Positions 8,282 to 20,934 are shown, counted from the stretch's first letter. The stretch: 64,000 bases of DNA from Actinomyces glycerinitolerans (GCF_900098745.1 NZ_FQTT01000013.1:124001-188000); one strand, 5' to 3'. The notes: generated from the sequence alone by a model not told the origin. A program made the numbers and translations.

Positions 8282-10714
8282 ATGGATACGGTCAGCAGTG
8301 AGCAGCTCGAAGAGATCATCGGGCGCCTGACAACCCTCGAACGCAAACTCGACTGGGTGGCCAAACGGATCTCCCGTGACGGGTACCCCCTCGATTCTGC
8401 GGCGCGTCCGCAGCCGCGCCCCGCGCCGGTCGCCTCCCCACCCGCCCGGCCGATAACTACGCGGACGTCGTCCTCCTCACCGGCCGCGGCTCCCGCGGTG
8501 CAACAGCCCCGGACCCCGGCCCTGGCCACATACCCGCCGTCCAAGCCCGTTCTGAAGGCGCCCTCCACCCCATCGCAGAAGGCCCCGACGGCAGTGGCCC
8601 CCAGCGGCGCCACGAGCGCCGCCGACAGCGACCCGTTCGCCATGCGGCCCATGCGGGAGAAGCGCAACGAGGGCAATATCGGCAGATACGTCCTGTCCGG
8701 GGCGGCCGCGTTCCTGATCGTGTCCGCCGCCGTGAGCCTCATAGCCCTGGTCTGGGACCAGATTCCCGACGTCGTGAAGGTAACGGCGCTGGGCGTCGTC
8801 GCCGTCTCCCTGGTCGCCGCGGGCACGGTCGTCAACCAGAAGCGGGAGCGGCTGCAGGTGGCGGCCGCCACCCTCACGGGCACGGGCGGTGCGCTCGGCT
8901 TCGTCGCCGTCATCGGTGCCGCCCTGATCGCCGGACTAAGCCCGGTCGCCGCCCTGGGACTGATGGTGGCCTGGGCCTTCGTGCTGCTGCTGGTGTCCTG
9001 CGTCACCGCGCAGTTCTTCACCGCCGTCATCTCCATGCTGGGGGCGCTGGTGACCGTCGGCTTCACCACCTGGCAGGTGGCAACGCACCCGGAACAGGCG
9101 GTCCTGGCCTGGACCCTGATCGATATCTACACCGTCACCCTGGCCGTGGTGGCGGCGATACTGCCGCGCTTCACGCCGCGCATGCGCCTGGCGCCCTGGC
9201 TGCCGACCACCTCCATGGTGGTCACCGGCACCGTGCTGCTGGCCGGCCCCTCCCGGCTGCTGGTGGCTCAGCCGCTCACCGGCATCGTGCTGCTCGCAGC
9301 GCCCTGCGCGGTGCTCCTGGCGCAAGCGCATCACTCCACGCGTCTGCTGGCCGGAGCCGGAGCAAGGGAGGCCGCCGGATACGAGTGGGCGGTCACCGGC
9401 ATCATCCAGGCGCTGGCGTTGCTAATCCTCGCGTCCGCTAACGACGTGACGTCGTCCACGCGCAATGGCATGGCCATGTCCTTCCTGGTCCTGGTCTGCC
9501 TGGCCACCGCCGCCCTGCTCCCGCAGCGAGCCACCTCCCCGTGGCTGCGCGTCGTCGCGGCCGTGAACCTGGGTACGGTGGTCTGCGTCGCGGCGGCCGT
9601 CTTCGCTTTGAATATCGCGCTGCTACCGCCTGCGGTGGCAGCGGTGGCACTGGCCGCCGTTCCCGTGGTACGTGTCGGTTACAGCGCCCCCGTGCTGGTG
9701 CTCCCGCTGTTCAGCACAGCCGCGCTGCTGGCAGTGTTCTCCCCCGATCGCAGCACCGTGATGCTGGCCATTCTGGCCGTACTCATCGGCGTGCTTCCGA
9801 CCGCTCCTCTGGAGGCGCTGCTGGCTCCGCCCCCGCATTCCGAGGAGCACGCGAACCGGCCCTCGTGGCTGTCCGCGGGGATGTGGGTCGCGGCCGGTCA
9901 GTTGGTGCTGATCATCCCCCGGCTGCTGGACCGGCTGGTTCCCGCCGGCGGTCTCGGCGGGGCCGGCCGGATCGCGGCGCCGCTACTGGCGGGTGCCCTG
10001 GCGCTGGCGTTGGCCGGCATGGGCGCGTTCACGCCCCAATGCAGCCCGCGCATGCTCGTCTCGGGTCGGCGCGCAGGACAGCTGGCGGGCGCAACCGACC
10101 TGCGCAGCCCGCTCGTGCCCACACCACCGGCTCTGGCGTGGCTGGGCGAGGCACTGTTGACGGCGCTGGCCGTCGCGGTGCTGGTACGCGCCGACTCCCT
10201 GGGCTCTCCGCTGCTGGCGGCGCCGTTGGTTGCCCTGGCGCTGGCCCTCGTGGTGGTCGGCGGGCGAATGCTGCTGCCCTGGCTGCGGCACTCCGCAATG
10301 TCACTCACCGTGACACTGACCATTGCGCTCTCGCAGAGCCTCGCCCTGTGGTGGTCGGTGATGATCCTCACCGGCGCATCCGCAGCTTCTCTGCTGATCA
10401 CCGGTGTGGTGCTGGCGACCGGTGCCGCCTGCATCGTCATCGGATTCCGGCTGCGCGCCACCACACTGCGCCACTACGGGCTCACCCTGGTACTGCTGGT
10501 GGTGTTCAAGCTGGCCGTGGTGGATCTGGCCGGACAAAACTCGCTGTCGCGGATCCTGGCGCTCATGGTCGCCGGCGTCGTGTGCTTCGGGCTGTCGCTC
10601 GCATACAACCATTTCGCGCAGGAGCAGGAGCAGGCGGAGCACGGCGCGATCGGAGCCGACTCCGCCGGCGGCATCAGTCCAGCAGGTCGCGGTGGATCGT
10701 CGTATCCCCGGTGA
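8282..10714 (+). CDS. DUF2339-like polytopic membrane protein, second paralogue
   Basis: An 810-residue paralogue of the preceding gene, aligned along its whole length. It has an N-terminal coiled coil (LEEIIGRLTTLERKLDWVAKR), a Ser/Pro/Ala-rich linker to about residue 130, then about 20 helices. Shared blocks include GAAAFLIVSAAVSLIALVWD and LRHYGLTLVLLVVFKLAVVDL. The duplication covers gene and leader, since CCGGATCCTTGA precedes both start codons. The linkers differ most, so the membrane part is the conserved functional unit. Its last 41 bp overlap the 3' end of the convergent pdxT gene. Function is unknown. Confidence 0.85.
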   Translation: MDTVSSEQLEEIIGRLTTLERKLDWVAKRISRDGYPLDSAARPQPRPAPVASPPARPITTRTSSSSPAAAPAVQQPRTPALATYPPSKPVLKAPSTPSQKAPTAVAPSGATSAADSDPFAMRPMREKRNEGNIGRYVLSGAAAFLIVSAAVSLIALVWDQIPDVVKVTALGVVAVSLVAAGTVVNQKRERLQVAAATLTGTGGALGFVAVIGAALIAGLSPVAALGLMVAWAFVLLLVSCVTAQFFTAVISMLGALVTVGFTTWQVATHPEQAVLAWTLIDIYTVTLAVVAAILPRFTPRMRLAPWLPTTSMVVTGTVLLAGPSRLLVAQPLTGIVLLAAPCAVLLAQAHHSTRLLAGAGAREAAGYEWAVTGIIQALALLILASANDVTSSTRNGMAMSFLVLVCLATAALLPQRATSPWLRVVAAVNLGTVVCVAAAVFALNIALLPPAVAAVALAAVPVVRVGYSAPVLVLPLFSTAALLAVFSPDRSTVMLAILAVLIGVLPTAPLEALLAPPPHSEEHANRPSWLSAGMWVAAGQLVLIIPRLLDRLVPAGGLGGAGRIAAPLLAGALALALAGMGAFTPQCSPRMLVSGRRAGQLAGATDLRSPLVPTPPALAWLGEALLTALAVAVLVRADSLGSPLLAAPLVALALALVVVGGRMLLPWLRHSAMSLTVTLTIALSQSLALWWSVMILTGASAASLLITGVVLATGAACIVIGFRLRATTLRHYGLTLVLLVVFKLAVVDLAGQNSLSRILALMVAGVVCFGLSLAYNHFAQEQEQAEHGAIGADSAGGISPAGRGGSSYPR

Positions 10715-11237
10715 GCTCGGGGTGGAAGGAGACGCCGATGATCCGCTGCTCCCCCTCCCCCTGCTCGACGCCGACGATCGCCGGCTCGGCCCCATAGCGG
10801 CCGCCGCCCTGCCAGGTTGAGCAGACGCGCACGCCGCCGCCCACCCGGGTCACGCGCGGTGCACGGATGAAGGCGGCCACGACGCTCCCGTGCTTCCAGG
10901 GCAGGCGGGCGGTGGCGGAGTCCGCCTGAGGGCCGAAGGCGTTGCGCTCGACGTCGACGTCCAGCACCCCCAGCGTCGCCAGGAGGATCAGGCCCGCACA
11001 GGTGCCGAGCGTCGGCACCCTGCGGGCGGCATCCCTGATGCCCTTGGTCAGGTCGAAGGCGGTCAGCAGCCGGTGCAGCGTCGTCGACTCCCCGCCTGGC
11101 AGCACGAGCGCCTCAATGCCCTCCAGGTCGCCGAGCCGGCGTACCGGCCGGGGACGGTGGCCGAGCGCCTCGATCATGCGGGCGTGCTCGGCCACCCCTC
11201 CCTGAAGCGCCAGGACGCCGACGACGCGCCCGCTCAC
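10674..11237 (-). CDS. pdxT: Pyridoxal 5'-phosphate synthase glutaminase subunit
   Basis: PdxT releases ammonia from glutamine and passes it to PdxS for de novo pyridoxal phosphate synthesis. The 187-residue protein has every class-I glutaminase landmark: LPGGESTT at 47-53, the nucleophile Cys80 in [10 protein letters not shown], and the His172/Glu174 pair in SFHPEL. It overlaps the pdxS stop by 4 bp on the same strand, so the two are translationally coupled. Its 3' end overlaps the convergent membrane-protein gene by 41 bp. Confidence 0.97.
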   Translation of the reverse strand: MSGRVVGVLALQGGVAEHARMIEALGHRPRPVRRLGDLEGIEALVLPGGESTTLHRLLTAFDLTKGIRDAARRVPTLGTCAGLILLATLGVLDVDVERNAFGPQADSATARLPWKHGSVVAAFIRAPRVTRVGGGVRVCSTWQGGGRYGAEPAIVGVEQGEGEQRIIGVSFHPELTGDTTIHRDLLD

Positions 11238-12163
11238 CAGCCGCGCTCCGCCAGCCGGTGCGGCGCGGGCAGGTCGGCCACGTTGATGCCCACCATCGCC
11301 TCGCCCAGCCCCCGGGACACCTCCGCGATCACGGCCGGGTCGTCGTAGGCGGCGGTGGCCCGGACGATCGCGGCCGCGCGGGCGGCGGGGTCGCCGGACT
11401 TGAATATGCCGGATCCGACGAAGACGCCGTCGGCACCCAACTGCATCATCATGGCGGCGTCAGCGGGGGTGGCGATCCCGCCGGCGGTGAACAGCACCAC
11501 CGGCAGGTCCCCGCTGCGGGCTACCTCGGCCACCAGGTCGTAGGGAGCAGCCAGCTCCTTGGCGGCAACGTAGAGCTCGTCCTCACGCAGGCCGCGCAGG
11601 CGGGCGATCTCCTCCTTGATGGTGCGGATGTGACGGGTCGCCTCGGACACGTCCCCGGTGCCGGCTTCACCCTTGGAGCGGATCATGGCGGCGCCCTCGG
11701 CGATGCGCCGCAGGGCCTCGCCCAGGTTCGTGGCGCCGCAGACGAAGGGCACGGTGAAGCGCTGCTTGTCGATGTGGTGGGCGTAGTCCGCCGGCGACAG
11801 GACCTCGGACTCGTCGATGTAGTCCACGCCCAGGTGCTGTAGGACCTGTGCCTCGACGAAGTGGCCGATGCGGGCCTTGGCCATCACGGGGATGGAGACG
11901 GCGTCGATGATGGCGGCGATCAGGTCGGGGTCGGACATGCGGGCCACGCCGCCCTGGGCGCGGATATCGGCGGGGACGCGCTCAAGTGCCATGACGGCGA
12001 CGGCGCCGGCGTCCTCGGCGATGCGCGCCTGCTCCGGGGTAACCACATCCATGATCACGCCGCCCTTGAGCATGTCGGCCAGGCCCCGTTTGACCAGGGG
12101 CGAGCCGGTGCCCGCGGGAATGGCAGCGGAATCGGGGACGGCGGGAGTTTCGCGTGTGCTCAT
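11234..12163 (-). CDS. pdxS: Pyridoxal 5'-phosphate synthase lyase subunit
   Basis: PdxS builds pyridoxal phosphate from ribose-5-phosphate, glyceraldehyde-3-phosphate and ammonia in a dodecameric complex with PdxT. The 309-residue product has the catalytic lysine region VMAKARIGH, the second lysine loop [10 protein letters not shown], and the phosphate-binding [13 protein letters not shown] and [10 protein letters not shown] chose the ATG at 12163 (MSTRETPAV), since the upstream extension to 12229 runs through the promoter region. It is divergent from pdxR and probably activated by it when pyridoxal phosphate is scarce. Confidence 0.97.
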   Translation of the reverse strand: MSTRETPAVPDSAAIPAGTGSPLVKRGLADMLKGGVIMDVVTPEQARIAEDAGAVAVMALERVPADIRAQGGVARMSDPDLIAAIIDAVSIPVMAKARIGHFVEAQVLQHLGVDYIDESEVLSPADYAHHIDKQRFTVPFVCGATNLGEALRRIAEGAAMIRSKGEAGTGDVSEATRHIRTIKEEIARLRGLREDELYVAAKELAAPYDLVAEVARSGDLPVVLFTAGGIATPADAAMMMQLGADGVFVGSGIFKSGDPAARAAAIVRATAAYDDPAVIAEVSRGLGEAMVGINVADLPAPHRLAERGW

Positions 12164-12191
12164 GGCGCCATGCTCGCGACACCGGTGGGCC

Positions 12192-12239
12192 ATTGTCCGG
12201 TCCACAACGGGGACAATTCTTTGGACCACCGGCTAGTCT
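12192..12239. promoter_or_regulatory. pdxS/pdxR intergenic operator and promoter region
   Basis: The divergent gap holds an inverted repeat ATTGTCC (12192-12198) / GGACAAT (12211-12217). It also holds a second pair GGTCCA (12199-12204) / TGGACC (12222-12227). The hexamer TAGTCT at 12234-12239 could be the pdxR -10 element. MocR-type PdxR proteins bind repeated sites in this position, so these are the likely PdxR sites. No binding data are implied. Confidence 0.55.
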
Positions 12240-12305
12240 GTGTCGGAGATGGCAGCGGTTTGCGCAGCCGACGTGCTCGGTTCAACAGGTATGGGAGGCG
12301 GTCGG

Positions 12306-13673
12306 GTGATCATCGACCACGGGCGGCCACTCCCCCAGCAGGTCGTGGTGGACATCCGCGGCCGCGTGGCGCGCGGCGAGCTCGCACCCGGGGACCCGCT
12401 CCCCGCCACCCGACTGCTCGCACGGGAGCTCGGCATATCGCGTGGGAGCGTAGTGACCGCCTACGAGCAGCTCGTGGCCGAGGGCTTTCTCACCGCCACG
12501 CACGGCGGCACCCGCGTCAACCCGGAGCTGCCCCGGCCGTTGCCGCAACGGCGTGCACGCCCCGCCGGCGCGCCGGCGGACTTTCAACCCACCGAGCTGA
12601 GGCCGGGCGCACCGGTCACCGGGGTCCTCACCACCGGCCTGTGGCGCTCCGCCTGGCGGGCCGCCGCCGCGGATCCGCGACCGCACCCCGCCTCCGGCTC
12701 CGCCGAGCTGCGCGAGCTCCTGGCCACCCATATTCGGCGCGCCCGCCAGGTCGACGTCGATCCGGAACGCATTCTGGTGACGGCGGGGGCGCGCGATGGC
12801 CTGCGGCTGGCCCTGGGCGCGCTGGGCGGCCGCGGGGGCGTCTCAGGCACGGGGACGCTGGCGGTCGAGGAGCCCGGCTACCCCTCACTCACCGGCATTC
12901 CCCGGGCGCTGGGCTGGCGCACGGTCCCGGTCGACACCGCCGCCTTCCGGGAGGCTCCCACATCGCCGGCACTTCCCGCCGGGGCGCAGGCGGTGCTGGT
13001 CACGCCGAATCACCAGTTCCCGTGGGGCGAGCGCATGCCCGCCGGGCAGCGCCTGTCCCTGTTGGGGGCGGCGCGCCGGGCGGAGGCGATGATCATTGAG
13101 GATGACTACGACGCCGAGCTGCGCAGCGCGCCCACGCCCCTGCTGTCCCTGGACCCCGGCGAGCGGGTCATCATGCTCGGCTCCTTTGCGAAGACCCTGA
13201 GTCCCGCCGTCGGCCTGGGCTACCTGGTGGCGCCCGCGCCGCTGCTGGAGCGGATGCGCCCGCTGTGCGTGCCCGTGTCCGGGATCGTGCAGGACGCGAT
13301 GACCCGCTTCCTGGCCCAGGACGGCCTGCGCCGGCACGTGGCCCGGGCGCGTCGGATCGAGCGGCAGCGGCGGGCGCTGTTCACGGAGGTGTTCCCGGAG
13401 GGCGTGCCCATGGAGGGTGGGCTCCACGCCGTCGTCCTGCTGGCGCCGCAGGCGGATGAGGCGGGCGCCGTGGCCGCGTGTCACCGCGCGGGTTTGGGAG
13501 TCGCCGGAATGTCCGCGTACTGGGCCTCCCCGGGAGCGGCGGCCGGCCCGGGCGTGGTGCTCGGCCTGGGCGCGCGCACGCCCGAGCGCCTGCGGGAACT
13601 GCTGGTGCGCCTGCGGGAGGCGCTCACCCCCTACGGCCCTAGGCCCCGGCCGGAGCGCGCCGCCCGGGACTAG
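12306..13673 (+). CDS. pdxR: MocR-family PLP-responsive regulator of pdxST
   Basis: The protein has a GntR-type winged helix at residues 8-75 (RVARGELAPGDPLPATRLLA, then SRGSVVTAYEQLVAEGFL). An aminotransferase fold-type-I domain follows, with the PLP-binding lysine in LGSFAKTLSP. This is the MocR architecture, and its place divergent from pdxS identifies it as PdxR. I prefer the GTG at 12306 because GGGAGG at 12293-12298 lies 7 bp upstream and the product then starts where MocR proteins usually start. In-frame GTG 12240, ATG 12249 and ATG 12291 are alternatives without a ribosome-binding site. Confidence 0.9.
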   Translation: MIIDHGRPLPQQVVVDIRGRVARGELAPGDPLPATRLLARELGISRGSVVTAYEQLVAEGFLTATHGGTRVNPELPRPLPQRRARPAGAPADFQPTELRPGAPVTGVLTTGLWRSAWRAAAADPRPHPASGSAELRELLATHIRRARQVDVDPERILVTAGARDGLRLALGALGGRGGVSGTGTLAVEEPGYPSLTGIPRALGWRTVPVDTAAFREAPTSPALPAGAQAVLVTPNHQFPWGERMPAGQRLSLLGAARRAEAMIIEDDYDAELRSAPTPLLSLDPGERVIMLGSFAKTLSPAVGLGYLVAPAPLLERMRPLCVPVSGIVQDAMTRFLAQDGLRRHVARARRIERQRRALFTEVFPEGVPMEGGLHAVVLLAPQADEAGAVAACHRAGLGVAGMSAYWASPGAAAGPGVVLGLGARTPERLRELLVRLREALTPYGPRPRPERAARD

Positions 13674-13708
13674 CGGAGCCGGTCCGCAGCCCCGGGCGGC
13701 GGAGCCGG

Positions 13709-16561
<2,853 letters not shown>

Positions 16562-16592
16562 GGGGTCAGAGTGTAGGGCCAAGGCCCCGCTT

Positions 16593-16608
16593 TCGTACAC
16601 CCGTTCGA
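16593..16608. promoter_or_regulatory. LexA (SOS) box-like operator upstream of uvrA
   Basis: TCGTACACCCGTTCGA differs at one position from the actinobacterial LexA consensus TCGAACNNNNGTTCGA. It lies 32 bp upstream of the chosen uvrA start, and uvrA is a classical SOS gene. Confidence 0.65.
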
Positions 16609-16725
16609 CTGTGTGAGGCGGGGTGCCGCCGATGCCTTGGACACGAGTAGGACCCGACGCGGCGCAGGCCTTCAACGTGGCGCGAGTCTTTGCGTGTGTT
16701 GCGGCGGCTAGGAGCGGACTCACAA

Positions 16726-16747
16726 CTATGTTTGTTCAGACACATAG
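16726..16747. promoter_or_regulatory. Operator-like inverted repeat before the ABC exporter
   Basis: CTATGT (16726-16731) and ACATAG (16742-16747) form a perfect dyad with a 10-bp spacer, 35 bp upstream of the ATPase start. ATGT...ACAT half-sites are typical of PadR-type repressors, but no regulator gene is adjacent, so the binding protein is unknown. Confidence 0.4.
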
Positions 16748-16782
16748 GCGTTGCCGTTCTCCAACCACCGAAACGGATCCCC

Positions 16783-17511
16783 ATGGACGCAAACCCGTCA
16801 GCAACGGCTTCACGGCCCGCGAATGAAGTACTGGTCGTCCAGGGCCTCACCGTCTCCTTCGGGGAGCGCACCGTCCTGGACGCCCTGGACCTGACTCTGC
16901 AGGCGGGCAGTACCACCGCACTGATCGGCCCCTCAGGCGCCGGCAAGAGCACCCTGCTGTCCGCCATCCTCGGGCTGCTGCGCGCCGACGCCGGCTCCAT
17001 CACCATCTGCGGCGAGGCCATGCAGGCCGGCAACAGCGCAGCCACCGCCCGCATCCGCCGCGAGCACATCGGCATGGTCTTCCAGGACGGCTACCTCATC
17101 GATGAGCTGACCCCTGTGAAGAACATCATCGTGCCGGCGCTCGTGGCGGGCGTGCCCGCCGCCGACGCCGAGGAGCGCGCCCGCGCGATCCTGGCCGAAC
17201 TGGGACTGACCGTGCAGGAGCGGGCCACGTCCTCCTTCTCCGGTGGTGAGCGCCAGCGCATCGCCATCGCCCGCGCACTCATCAACTCCCCACAACTGCT
17301 CATCGCCGACGAGCCCACCGGTTCGCTGGACCCCGCCAACCGCGACCGCGTCATGGACACGTTGGTGGCCCTACCGCAGCAGCTGGGCTGCGCCATCCTG
17401 CTGGTCACCCACGACCCCATGGTTGCACAGCGCGCGGGCCGCATCATGGCGCTGACCGACGGGAAACTGGCCGCGACGGTTCACCAGTCCGGGCAGGCGG
17501 CGGGCCGATGA
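16783..17511 (+). CDS. ABC transporter ATP-binding protein (MacB/LolD type)
   Basis: A 242-residue ATPase with Walker A GPSGAGKST near residue 48, a Q-loop in MVFQDGYLI, signature FSGGERQR and Walker B LLIADEP followed by the H-loop VTHD. The pattern is that of the LolD/MacB/BceA group that partners FtsX-fold permeases. The ATG at 16783 is in frame and starts 15 codons before the ABC domain. The stop overlaps the next gene's ATG by 4 bp, so the pair is translationally coupled. Confidence 0.93.
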   Translation: MDANPSATASRPANEVLVVQGLTVSFGERTVLDALDLTLQAGSTTALIGPSGAGKSTLLSAILGLLRADAGSITICGEAMQAGNSAATARIRREHIGMVFQDGYLIDELTPVKNIIVPALVAGVPAADAEERARAILAELGLTVQERATSSFSGGERQRIAIARALINSPQLLIADEPTGSLDPANRDRVMDTLVALPQQLGCAILLVTHDPMVAQRAGRIMALTDGKLAATVHQSGQAAGR

Positions 17512-19724
17512 ACCGCCGCCTGTTTTCCGGCCTGCTGCGCATCGGCACCAGCCTGCGGCACTCGGAGTCCCGGCTGCTCGCACGCACCCAGACCGTGGCC
17601 TTGTTCCTGGGGACCTGTCTGCTGTGCCTGAGCCTGGTCGGCCTCGCGCTGACCTGGTTCGGGGATGCCCTGCATCGGGAACGCGCAGAGTCCATCGCCC
17701 CACAGCTGTGCGACGCGCAGGAGGCGACCGTCCTATACCGCTTCGGCGGGTTCACCCAGGTGAACAACCGCCCGGTCACCGTCATCGTCCTCTCCCCGCT
17801 GAGCGACGACGCCCCGCTGCCCCCGGGCGTGGACCAGTGGCCCGAACCCGGCGGGGCCGTGGTCTCCCCCGCCCTCGCCCGGGACCTGACCGGGGAGTTG
17901 GAGGGGCTGTTCGGCCCCATCTCCGCCGAGATCGGCCTGGACGGCCTGGAGGTGCCACAAGAGCGGCGCATGTACCTGCGCCCAACCGAACAGGCACTCA
18001 ACGCGGATGGGATGGAGCCGATCTGCGGCTTCGGCGCAGTGGTTGAGGGCGGCGCCTACGCCGGCTCCGGCTCGCTGAACGCCTCGCCCGTGGCTGAGGT
18101 ACTGCTGCTGGTGGCCGGGGTGCTGCTGCTCCCCGCCATCGGGGCCACCGCCTCCGCCTCCTCGCTGCGTGGGGAGGAGAACCGGCGGCGTATCACCGCC
18201 CTGGTGACCTCCGGCCTGCGCCGCCGCGACCTGGCGGTCATCGACCTGGCGGAAACCTGGCCGGGAGTCCTCGGCGGCTTTGTGCTCGCGGGGGCGCTCA
18301 CCGGCGTTGCCATGTACGTGGATGTGCGCGTGCCGTGGGTGGACGCCTGGTTCCCGGCCGCGGATACGCGCCGGTTGGCCGGCCCCATTGTTGCCGCCCT
18401 GCTGATCGGCGCGGTGCTTACCGTCACCATTGTGCTGCTCGGCCGCGGGCGCGGCCGCCACGTCGCCGCTCCCCGGCGGCATCACCGCCGCTGGAAGAAA
18501 GCCAGCCCGACGCTGCTGCTCATCTGCGGTTTGCTTCTGGCGATTTGGTTCCCGCTGTGGAATCCCTCCTCCGTGTTCAAGCAGTTCGCCTATGCAATAG
18601 GCGTGGTGCTCACGGTGCTGGGGCTGCCCGGCGTGGTGACGGCGCTGTCCGCCTGGTGCGGGCGGATGCTGGCCCGCTGGGGCTACCGTCGCGGTCACGC
18701 CGGGCGCCTGATTGCAGGCCGTCAGTTGGTGTCCTTGTCCGAGGCGAGTAGCCATCTGGCACTGGCGATGACGCTGGCGCTGCTGGCCGGAGGCCAGATC
18801 CAGCTGTGGGCGGGATCCATGTCCCCGCAGTACTTCGAGTCAGTAGAAACCCTGAACAGGTGGGGTGAGAAGGTCGCCGTCCTTGACCATCTGGACGCGG
18901 CCGCTGCTTCCGAGGATCTGGTTGTGCTCTTGCCCAATGGGGTTGAGGCATTCTCGGCCGGATTCGACTTCGACGAGTCGGATGCGGCCGACGCCGAACC
19001 GGTGCCCCATATCGAAGTCGGCTGCGAGCTGCTGTCCTCCTGGGGTCTGGACTGCACCCAGCACCAGGTCTCGGCCACCGAACTGTTGACGGATGTTCCC
19101 GTCCTCGGGCAGGTGTACGAACTCGCCGGTGCAACCGACATTGAGATCACTCCAACGGCCGACCCCGCCCAGATCATGCGCGGTTACGAGACCGGCAGTA
19201 CCGTTTATCTCATGTCCGTGAACGGCGCGGACCTCGATATGCGCGGGATCGAGCGGATGCTGCATGCCAATGCCCCTGGTGTGCAGATCATCACCCAGCC
19301 TCAGGACTGGATCACCGCCGGTCAGGTGCAGTACATCCGCGCCCGCTGGACCGTGACCTTGGGCGCGGTGGGCCTGTCGGTGCTGGCGATCGTGCTCGGG
19401 CTGGCGCTGGCACACGACTCCGCGCGGGCCGCTAGCAATCTGGCACCCGTTGGGGCCCTGTCCGGCTCGGTGTCCTGCGCGGCCGCGACGGCCCGGTGGC
19501 GCACCGGCGTGATCGTGCTCGTGTCCGGCCTGACCGCAACGGTCCTCTACCGCGTTTTGCCGATTGGCATGGCTCGAATCTCCACGGACAACGACATCGC
19601 CACCTGGCAGCCCAGCACCGCCTATATCGCCGTCTGTTTGGCGATTACGGTATTGGTGGCAGCCGTTGCCAGCATCAGTGCGGGACGCGCCACCGGCCGG
19701 GCTACCCGCCGCTGGCGCCCCTGA
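17508..19724 (+). CDS. FtsX-type ABC transporter permease
   Basis: A 738-residue membrane protein. One helix near residues 28-50 precedes an extracytoplasmic domain to about residue 185. Two FtsX-like membrane bundles follow (about 190-430 and 620-735), with a second large external region between them. This is the general layout of MacB/BceB-like mechanotransmission permeases, so the complex probably moves or senses a lipid, peptide or antibiotic at the membrane surface. The substrate is unknown. It is coupled to the ATPase gene by a 4-bp overlap. No sensor kinase pair is adjacent. Confidence 0.88.
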   Translation: MNRRLFSGLLRIGTSLRHSESRLLARTQTVALFLGTCLLCLSLVGLALTWFGDALHRERAESIAPQLCDAQEATVLYRFGGFTQVNNRPVTVIVLSPLSDDAPLPPGVDQWPEPGGAVVSPALARDLTGELEGLFGPISAEIGLDGLEVPQERRMYLRPTEQALNADGMEPICGFGAVVEGGAYAGSGSLNASPVAEVLLLVAGVLLLPAIGATASASSLRGEENRRRITALVTSGLRRRDLAVIDLAETWPGVLGGFVLAGALTGVAMYVDVRVPWVDAWFPAADTRRLAGPIVAALLIGAVLTVTIVLLGRGRGRHVAAPRRHHRRWKKASPTLLLICGLLLAIWFPLWNPSSVFKQFAYAIGVVLTVLGLPGVVTALSAWCGRMLARWGYRRGHAGRLIAGRQLVSLSEASSHLALAMTLALLAGGQIQLWAGSMSPQYFESVETLNRWGEKVAVLDHLDAAAASEDLVVLLPNGVEAFSAGFDFDESDAADAEPVPHIEVGCELLSSWGLDCTQHQVSATELLTDVPVLGQVYELAGATDIEITPTADPAQIMRGYETGSTVYLMSVNGADLDMRGIERMLHANAPGVQIITQPQDWITAGQVQYIRARWTVTLGAVGLSVLAIVLGLALAHDSARAASNLAPVGALSGSVSCAAATARWRTGVIVLVSGLTATVLYRVLPIGMARISTDNDIATWQPSTAYIAVCLAITVLVAAVASISAGRATGRATRRWRP

Positions 19725-19776
19725 CCGCCCGTACACGTCTCACCAGTCCCTCACCCGGCTCCATAAGCCAGCCCCG

Positions 19777-20574
19777 TCAGCGGTTGATCAGGAACACCGG
19801 CTCCGGAGATTGCGCTGAGCCGTCGACGAGCACATAGCCGATCCCGTCCAGGCAGAAGTTCGCGATCTCAACGCTTCCGTCCTCCGGATAGACCTCAGCG
19901 GCGCCCTCGCGCGCAGGACCCACGGGGTGCGAGTCTGCGTAGGCCTGCACTGCGCCGATGGGATCGACCACCTTCAGCGCGGTGTCGAGCTGGAGTACCA
20001 AGTGCCAGTCCCCTCCTTCGGTGAGAACCGTGCCGCCGGAGTACCGGAAGGCCACGGTCCCGTTCGCCGTCCAGTAGGGAAGGCCGCCGACCTTGGTCTG
20101 GAGCGCGAAGTCGAAGTCGTGCGGGTACGCGATACCCTCGGGCATCGCGTCATGCCGGGCATCGAAGAACGCGGGCTCCAGGGACGCATCCACGCCGTCG
20201 TCATGCTCGCGCCACCGCCGTGCCCACAGCTCGAGCAGCACCGGCGTACCCTCGGGGGCGGTAGCCGCTGCATCACTCAGATCTTCGAAGTCGAGCAGCG
20301 CAACACAGTTGCGGCCCGTGCCCGGCTCCCAGAAGGCACAGACACTGCCGCGCTCGCACTTGAACACGAACATGACCTGACCCGCAGGCGTGTGAGGCAG
20401 CTGCGCCGACTCGCCGGCCTGGAGGAGGAAGGACATCGGCAGGCCGCACTCGGCGCACAACGGCCAATCCCTGCCGACAGGCCAGCCGAGCGGCAGACCA
20501 CCCACCTTCACGACCTCGCGGGGAACCGGCGACTGCGGCGCCTCGATAGTCCACTCCGGAATAAGGCTCAGCAT
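19777..20574 (-). CDS. DUF1963-like (YwqG-type) protein
   Basis: A 265-residue soluble protein with no signal peptide. The opening KVGGLPLGWP-VGRDWPLC-AECGLPMSFLLQ resembles the conserved start of DUF1963/YwqG proteins, and a second KVGGLPYW occurs near residue 175, which suggests two repeated halves. The CxxC in the first block could bind metal. The function of the family is not known. I chose the ATG at 20574, where the similarity begins; the open frame extends back to 20901 but overlaps the divergent YciI gene. Confidence 0.65.
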   Translation of the reverse strand: MLSLIPEWTIEAPQSPVPREVVKVGGLPLGWPVGRDWPLCAECGLPMSFLLQAGESAQLPHTPAGQVMFVFKCERGSVCAFWEPGTGRNCVALLDFEDLSDAAATAPEGTPVLLELWARRWREHDDGVDASLEPAFFDARHDAMPEGIAYPHDFDFALQTKVGGLPYWTANGTVAFRYSGGTVLTEGGDWHLVLQLDTALKVVDPIGAVQAYADSHPVGPAREGAAEVYPEDGSVEIANFCLDGIGYVLVDGSAQSPEPVFLINR

Positions 20575-20649
20575 GGCGCGAGCGTAGCCGATCGAGGACG
20601 CGAATCCCGGAGGCCGACGTCCTGGCCGGAGGATGGCTAGGCTGACGGC

Positions 20650-20934
20650 ATGAGCAAGATCTTCGCCGTCGAGTACCACTACGTCACCGACCAGGACGAG
20701 GCCATGGCCGACCTCCGCCCCACCCACCGCGCCTTCAACGCCGCGCTGGCCGAGCAGGACCGGCTGCTCGCCGCCGGCCCCTACGTGGGCACGCACGACG
20801 CGCTCATCGTGGTGCGCGCAGACGACGCCGCCGGCGCCCTGGCCCTGCTGGAGGAGGACCCCTTCAACCAGGCGGGCTTCATCGCCGAGCGCATTCCCCA
20901 CGAGTGGAACCCGGTGATCGGCGTCCTGGCCTGA
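20650..20934 (+). CDS. YciI-like (YCII domain) protein
   Basis: A 94-residue dimeric alpha/beta-barrel protein. The YCII domain covers the whole length, with the expected R-x2-H pair (LRPTHRAFNAAL) and the closing GFIAERIPHEWNPVIG. Members are small ligand-binding or dehydratase-like proteins of unclear function. It is divergent from the DUF1963-like gene and stands alone. Confidence 0.88.
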   Translation: MSKIFAVEYHYVTDQDEAMADLRPTHRAFNAALAEQDRLLAAGPYVGTHDALIVVRADDAAGALALLEEDPFNQAGFIAERIPHEWNPVIGVLA

